Assembly (NCBI GenBank): GCA_017632755.1
Contig: JAGBQU010000223.1
Coordinates: 1 to 17,274 of the forward strand
From: Lachnospiraceae bacterium
GTDB lineage: Bacteria; Bacillota_A; Clostridia; Lachnospirales; Lachnospiraceae
Direction of reading: 5' to 3'
DNA length: 17,274 bases
The notes under the pieces are model-generated. The model worked only from the letters and a program-made list of their open reading frames with translations, did not search any database and had not been told where the DNA came from. Below are positions 13,815-17,274 of this stretch, piece after piece (within the stretch, counting starts at the first letter, position 1; each line of letters begins with the position of its first letter). A program made the position numbers and the translations under genes.

Positions 13815-14750
13815 ATGAAAAGACGAAACAGATGCCGGATCCTTTTGCTTGCCGTTGCCATCGCATCCTGCCTTGCGGGCTGTGGGAAAAGCAATGGGGA
13901 AGAGGAGAGTGGCAATGCATATCAGATTTATTATTTGAATAAGGCGGAGACGAAGATCGTTGCGGAGGACTTCCGAACGGAAGAGACCGATACGGAGAAG
14001 TTGATCTCTCTGCTGCTCGGACAATTGGCCAAAACACCGCATGATGCCGAGCTGCGCACGACCATGCCCGATTCGATCGAATATAACGGTTATGTGCTGA
14101 GTGACGGGCAATTGAGCATGGATTTTGGCAGGGGATATTCCAGACAGACGCCAACAGTCGAGGTGCTCACAAGGGCAGCGATCGTGAGAACCCTCTGTCA
14201 GATAAAAGAGGTGGGATACGTTAGCTTTACGGTTGGTCGACATGCGCTCCTGAATCAGAGCGGTTCCCCGGTGGGGGTCATGAGCGAGGATATGTTTGTT
14301 GAGAATGCCGGAAACGAGATCAATACCTATGAGACGGCCCAACTCACATTGTATTATGCCGACGAGGATGGACAGCGGCTGATCAAAGTGACGCGTGAGG
14401 AGGTATACAACAGTAATATCTCCCTCGAAAGGCTGGTGGTTGACAAGATCATCGCAGGCCCGAATGATCAGGAACAAGATGCGTTTGCCGCCGTTAATCC
14501 GGAAACAAAGGTGCTGAGTGTCACTGCGAAGGATGGGATTTGTTATGTAAACCTTGATTCCACATTCCTGACACAGGTTGATACCGTGATGCCGGATGTG
14601 ACAATCTATGCCCTTGTCAATTCGCTTATCGAGCTGAGCAATATCAACAAGGTGCAGATCTCCATCGACGGACAGACGAATGTTTTTTACAAGGAGAGCA
14701 TTTCACTTGAGAATCCGCTCGAGAGAAATTTTGAACTGGTAAAGGAGTGA
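13815..14750 (+). CDS. Lipoprotein with two GerMN domains
   Basis: This 311-residue protein starts with a clear lipoprotein signal (LLLAVAIASCLAGC, Cys23), so it is anchored on the outer face of the membrane. Two GerMN repeats follow. The first (about 60-150) contains LISLLLGQL and GYVLSDGQLSMDFG. The second (about 175-300) contains LERLVVDKIIAGP, DGICYVNLDSTFL and IYALVNSLIELSNINKVQISIDG. GerMN domains occur in GerM (spore germination and cortex) and in actinobacterial LpqB, which works with the MtrAB two-component system. Here too the gene directly follows a regulator-kinase pair, so an accessory role in sensing the envelope is a reasonable inference. The ribosome site is weak (GAGAG about 13808), consistent with coupling to the kinase gene. 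Confidence 0.88.
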   Translation: MKRRNRCRILLLAVAIASCLAGCGKSNGEEESGNAYQIYYLNKAETKIVAEDFRTEETDTEKLISLLLGQLAKTPHDAELRTTMPDSIEYNGYVLSDGQLSMDFGRGYSRQTPTVEVLTRAAIVRTLCQIKEVGYVSFTVGRHALLNQSGSPVGVMSEDMFVENAGNEINTYETAQLTLYYADEDGQRLIKVTREEVYNSNISLERLVVDKIIAGPNDQEQDAFAAVNPETKVLSVTAKDGICYVNLDSTFLTQVDTVMPDVTIYALVNSLIELSNINKVQISIDGQTNVFYKESISLENPLERNFELVKE

Positions 14751-14754
14751 ATAT

Positions 14755-17124
14755 ATGAAAAGACCAATCTGCCTGGTTGGTCTTTTGTATCTCCTGCTTT
14801 GGGCACTTCTTCTTACAACACAAACAAGCACGCGAGACATCGACAAGGAGATGGAGGGCGTCAAGGTAGTGCTTGTCGGAAGGGTGGACCGGAAGACCTG
14901 CAAGGGCGGATCCTGGATCGTGAGCCTGCACGATATTCACAATGTATCGTGGGAGGATAAAGGCGATCCGCTTCCCACCGACCCGGGCAGTGAGATGCAA
15001 AATACGATCCGGATACGAGGTGTTTTGTGTTATTTTTCACAGGATGCCGATCTACGATCCCAAACCATTGCTCCACTCGGAAGCTATGTAATGGTTGAGG
15101 GAATCTGTAAGCCCTTTCCACGGGCAGTCAATGATGGTCAGTTTGACCAAAGATCTTATGAACAAATCCACAAACTAGACTTTTCCATCGTACAATCCAA
15201 AGTGATAAAACGATCAAGCGAATACAGTATGCTGCGGGAGAAACTTTGGCAGCTTCGTTGCAACTGGCGTGAGAGCTATGTGCGCGTGTGCACCGAGGAG
15301 GAGGCGTCTTTTTTCGCGGCGATCGTGCTGGGAGAAGGAACAGAACTTGACCCTGAGGTAAAAGGGGTGTTCAGACAAAGCGGACTGGCTCATTTGCTGG
15401 CGGTTTCGGGTATGCACATTTCCCTGCTGGGACTCGGTGTGATGAAACTGTTAAAGCGCCTTGGGATACCGTTGCCCATAAGGACTGCGATCGCCCTGTC
15501 CGTGATCCTGTCATATGGGATCATGATTGATGCAGGTACATCTACGATCCGCGCGATCATTATGTTTGCTCTTTCCCTGCTTGCGGTTTCGATCGGAAGA
15601 ACATACGACATGGCAACCGCGCTGATCATAGCCGCATGCATTGTCGTGTCGGATAATCCTGCGATGCTTACCTATGCGGGGTTCTGTCTCTCTTTTGGTG
15701 CTATTTCTGCCATCATACTATGTTATCCACTGTTTTCGGGGTACCTGGAGTTATGTGTGGGGCGTGAGTTATACGGATGGAAAAAGCGGATCATGGATGC
15801 GATCATCCTGTCGTTTTCAATCAGTCTGATCCTTCTTCCGATCCAGCTTTTTTTCTATTATGAGGTGCATTTGTACGGGGGACTGCTGGGTGTGTGCCTG
15901 ATCCCGATCTTCCCCATTGCGCTCTATTGCGCTTTTGCAGGAGGTTTGTGTGGTATGCGAAATCCGATGGTCGGGCGGATCCTTTTACTCCCCGGCAAAG
16001 GAGTGTTTGCCGTGTATCGCTCGATACTGACCGCCTCGCAGGGATTGCCCGGAGGGACGATCATCTGTGGAAGACCGCATACTTTGCAGATCATACTATA
16101 TTATCTTCTGCTTTGCGCAGTGCTTTACTACATGTCAAATTGCCTGCGCTCAAAAAAGCAATTCCGGACGGAACTGATCACCGCGGAGGGAAAAGTGCGG
16201 CGGAAGATACCGCGGGCTGTCCCGGTGCTGATCGCGCTTGGCGTGGCGATCCTGATGATATGCATGCAGATAAGGCCGCACACACAAATCACCTTTCTGG
16301 ATGTGGGACAGGGGGATGGCTGCGTAATCCTGAGCAAAAGTGGTGCTGCTTTTTTGGTCGACGCAGGCAGCAGTGATGATCCGGGATGTGGGGAGAGAAG
16401 ACTGATCCCATACCTGAAGTACCATGGCATACGGACGGTAGAATATGCCTTTCTTTCCCATCCGGATGAAGATCACATGAATGCACTAAGGCAGTGTATG
16501 GAAATGCAACAGGAGACCGGGGTAAAGATCAAACATCTGATCCTGTCCGCATATGCTGCACATGATGAGAGATATAGTGAGATCATAGAGACTGCGCGGG
16601 GAGCAGGATGCGAGATCGTATTGTTTACCCCGGGGGATGAGATCAGGACAGGCGGAACGGAACCCATCCGGATACGATGCCTGTTTCCGTATGCGACGGA
16701 AGGATTTGCACAGACGAATGATCAGTCTTTGATCCTCAAACTGGATATGCCTGGGGTGGGGATCCTGTTTACCGGAGATATGGGCGAGGAGGAGGAAACT
16801 GCATTTTTGGATTTGTATGCGGCGGATGAGACGTTGGGCAGGGTGGATATCCTGAAGGTGGCACATCACGGAAGCCGCTTTTCAACGAACGAAAGATTCC
16901 TGCAGACGATCCGACCCGGGCATGCGATCATCTCGGCGGGAAAGCGAAACCGTTACGGACATCCGCATGAGGAGCTGCTTGCGCGGCTTTCATGCGAAGG
17001 ATGCCGGTATACGGAGACTTCTCAAAACGGTGCGGTGACAGTATGGAGTGAGAAAGGGAGGATCTATATGCGATTTTTCCTGCCCGGGTCAGAAGAAACG
17101 GTTTCCGGGCATACGATAAAATAG
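14755..17124 (+). CDS. comEC: ComEC/Rec2-family DNA-uptake channel
   Basis: This 789-residue polytopic protein has all three ComEC parts. They are an N-terminal membrane anchor with an OB-fold-like external region (about 33-150), a competence channel domain (about 184-465) including LAHLLAVSGMHISLLGLG (211-228), and a C-terminal metallo-beta-lactamase domain (from about 511). The last part has FLDVGQGDGCVI (514-525), SHPDEDH (568-574), TGDMG (673-677) and VAHHGS (702-707). The metal-binding motifs are complete, so the predicted nuclease that degrades the non-transported strand should be active. ComEC carries single-stranded DNA into the cytoplasm. AAAGGAG (14741-14747), overlapping the end of the GerMN gene, sits 7 bases before the ATG. 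The length is typical of the family (about 750-800). No frameshift is seen. Confidence 0.95.
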   Translation: MKRPICLVGLLYLLLWALLLTTQTSTRDIDKEMEGVKVVLVGRVDRKTCKGGSWIVSLHDIHNVSWEDKGDPLPTDPGSEMQNTIRIRGVLCYFSQDADLRSQTIAPLGSYVMVEGICKPFPRAVNDGQFDQRSYEQIHKLDFSIVQSKVIKRSSEYSMLREKLWQLRCNWRESYVRVCTEEEASFFAAIVLGEGTELDPEVKGVFRQSGLAHLLAVSGMHISLLGLGVMKLLKRLGIPLPIRTAIALSVILSYGIMIDAGTSTIRAIIMFALSLLAVSIGRTYDMATALIIAACIVVSDNPAMLTYAGFCLSFGAISAIILCYPLFSGYLELCVGRELYGWKKRIMDAIILSFSISLILLPIQLFFYYEVHLYGGLLGVCLIPIFPIALYCAFAGGLCGMRNPMVGRILLLPGKGVFAVYRSILTASQGLPGGTIICGRPHTLQIILYYLLLCAVLYYMSNCLRSKKQFRTELITAEGKVRRKIPRAVPVLIALGVAILMICMQIRPHTQITFLDVGQGDGCVILSKSGAAFLVDAGSSDDPGCGERRLIPYLKYHGIRTVEYAFLSHPDEDHMNALRQCMEMQQETGVKIKHLILSAYAAHDERYSEIIETARGAGCEIVLFTPGDEIRTGGTEPIRIRCLFPYATEGFAQTNDQSLILKLDMPGVGILFTGDMGEEEETAFLDLYAADETLGRVDILKVAHHGSRFSTNERFLQTIRPGHAIISAGKRNRYGHPHEELLARLSCEGCRYTETSQNGAVTVWSEKGRIYMRFFLPGSEETVSGHTIK

Positions 17125-17127
17125 TAG

Positions 17128-17156
17128 TAGCAAGAAAGCGGAAATCGTGATAAAAT
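17128..17156 (+). promoter_or_regulatory. Possible cysS promoter
   Basis: TAGCAA (17128-17133), a 17-base spacer and TAAAAT (17151-17156) with a preceding TGA (extended -10). The -35 is poor. The short leader has no room for a T-box, which often controls cysS in Firmicutes. Confidence 0.3.
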
Positions 17157-17198
17157 GTACGCGGATATAGTCCCTATCGGGGCCGGAAGGAGAACTAT

Positions 17199-17274
17199 AT
17201 GAAAATATACAATACACTTTCTAAGAAAAAAGAGGAGTTCGTACCGATCGAGGAGGGGAAGGTCCGCATGTATG
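17199..17274 (+). CDS. cysS: Cysteinyl-tRNA synthetase, N-terminal fragment cut by window edge
   Basis: The last 76 bases encode 25 codons beginning [20 protein letters not shown] and continuing KVRMY. This is the typical start of bacterial CysS, in which KVxMYVCGPTVY (zinc and active-site entry) comes next. The enzyme charges tRNA-Cys in the cytosol. AAGGAG (17187-17192) lies 6 bases before the ATG. Only the N-terminus is present, so the call rests on this short signature. Confidence 0.88.
   Translation, partial: MKIYNTLSKKKEEFVPIEEGKVRMY

Noticed and set aside
1..17274. Mobile element, CRISPR array, prophage or tRNA genes
   Set aside because: No transposase, integrase, repeat-spacer array, long terminal repeats or tRNA-like cloverleaf was noticed. 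Gene content is ordinary chromosomal.

Overview
The window reads as ordinary chromosome from a Gram-positive Clostridia, most likely family Lachnospiraceae. This is inferred from four things: the DUF5721-type gene at the left edge, strong AGGAGG-type ribosome binding sites, moderate GC, and lipoprotein and two-component architectures typical of that group. Genus cannot be set from the sequence alone. I see no tRNA, rRNA, CRISPR array, transposase, integrase or phage gene.

Left part (1-3607). A partial minus-strand DUF5721-like gene (1-305) diverges from a DegV-family fatty-acid-binding protein (521-1360). DegV converges with no spacer on a minus-strand cluster that reads argG (3607-2390), DUF1294 membrane protein (2388-2095), then a LytTR-type response regulator with a degenerate receiver (2053-1361).

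Arginine block (2390-8735). argG diverges from argC-GNAT-argJ-argB-argD across a 298-base intergenic region. That region holds a good promoter on each strand and four copies of a TGCATAA element, probably ArgR operators. Together these genes cover glutamate to N-acetylornithine with acetyl recycling by ArgJ, plus the citrulline to argininosuccinate step. argF, argH and argR are not in the window. A GNAT enzyme sits translationally coupled between argC and argJ.

Transport genes (8739-10715). An orphan MalE-like solute-binding protein follows argD by 3 bases. A half-size DMT/DUF606 membrane protein follows it. The whole gap between these two folds on paper into a long hairpin that buries the ribosome binding site and start codon of the second gene and ends in a T-run inside its first codons.

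DNA-uptake and signalling block (10845-17124). Five tightly packed co-directional genes encode a ComEA-like lipoprotein (SLBB plus helix-hairpin-helix), an OmpR/PhoB-type response regulator, a sensor kinase, a double-GerMN lipoprotein and a full-length ComEC/Rec2 channel with metallo-beta-lactamase domain. The two competence genes therefore bracket a regulator-kinase-GerMN lipoprotein module that resembles actinobacterial MtrA-MtrB-LpqB in layout. The window ends in the first 25 codons of cysS (17199-17274).

Most genes belong to known families. The points that most deserve a second look are the RBS-burying hairpin/terminator at 10236-10297, the competence genes wrapped around a two-component module, the arg-operon GNAT, the orphan binding protein, and the TGCATAA operator cluster.
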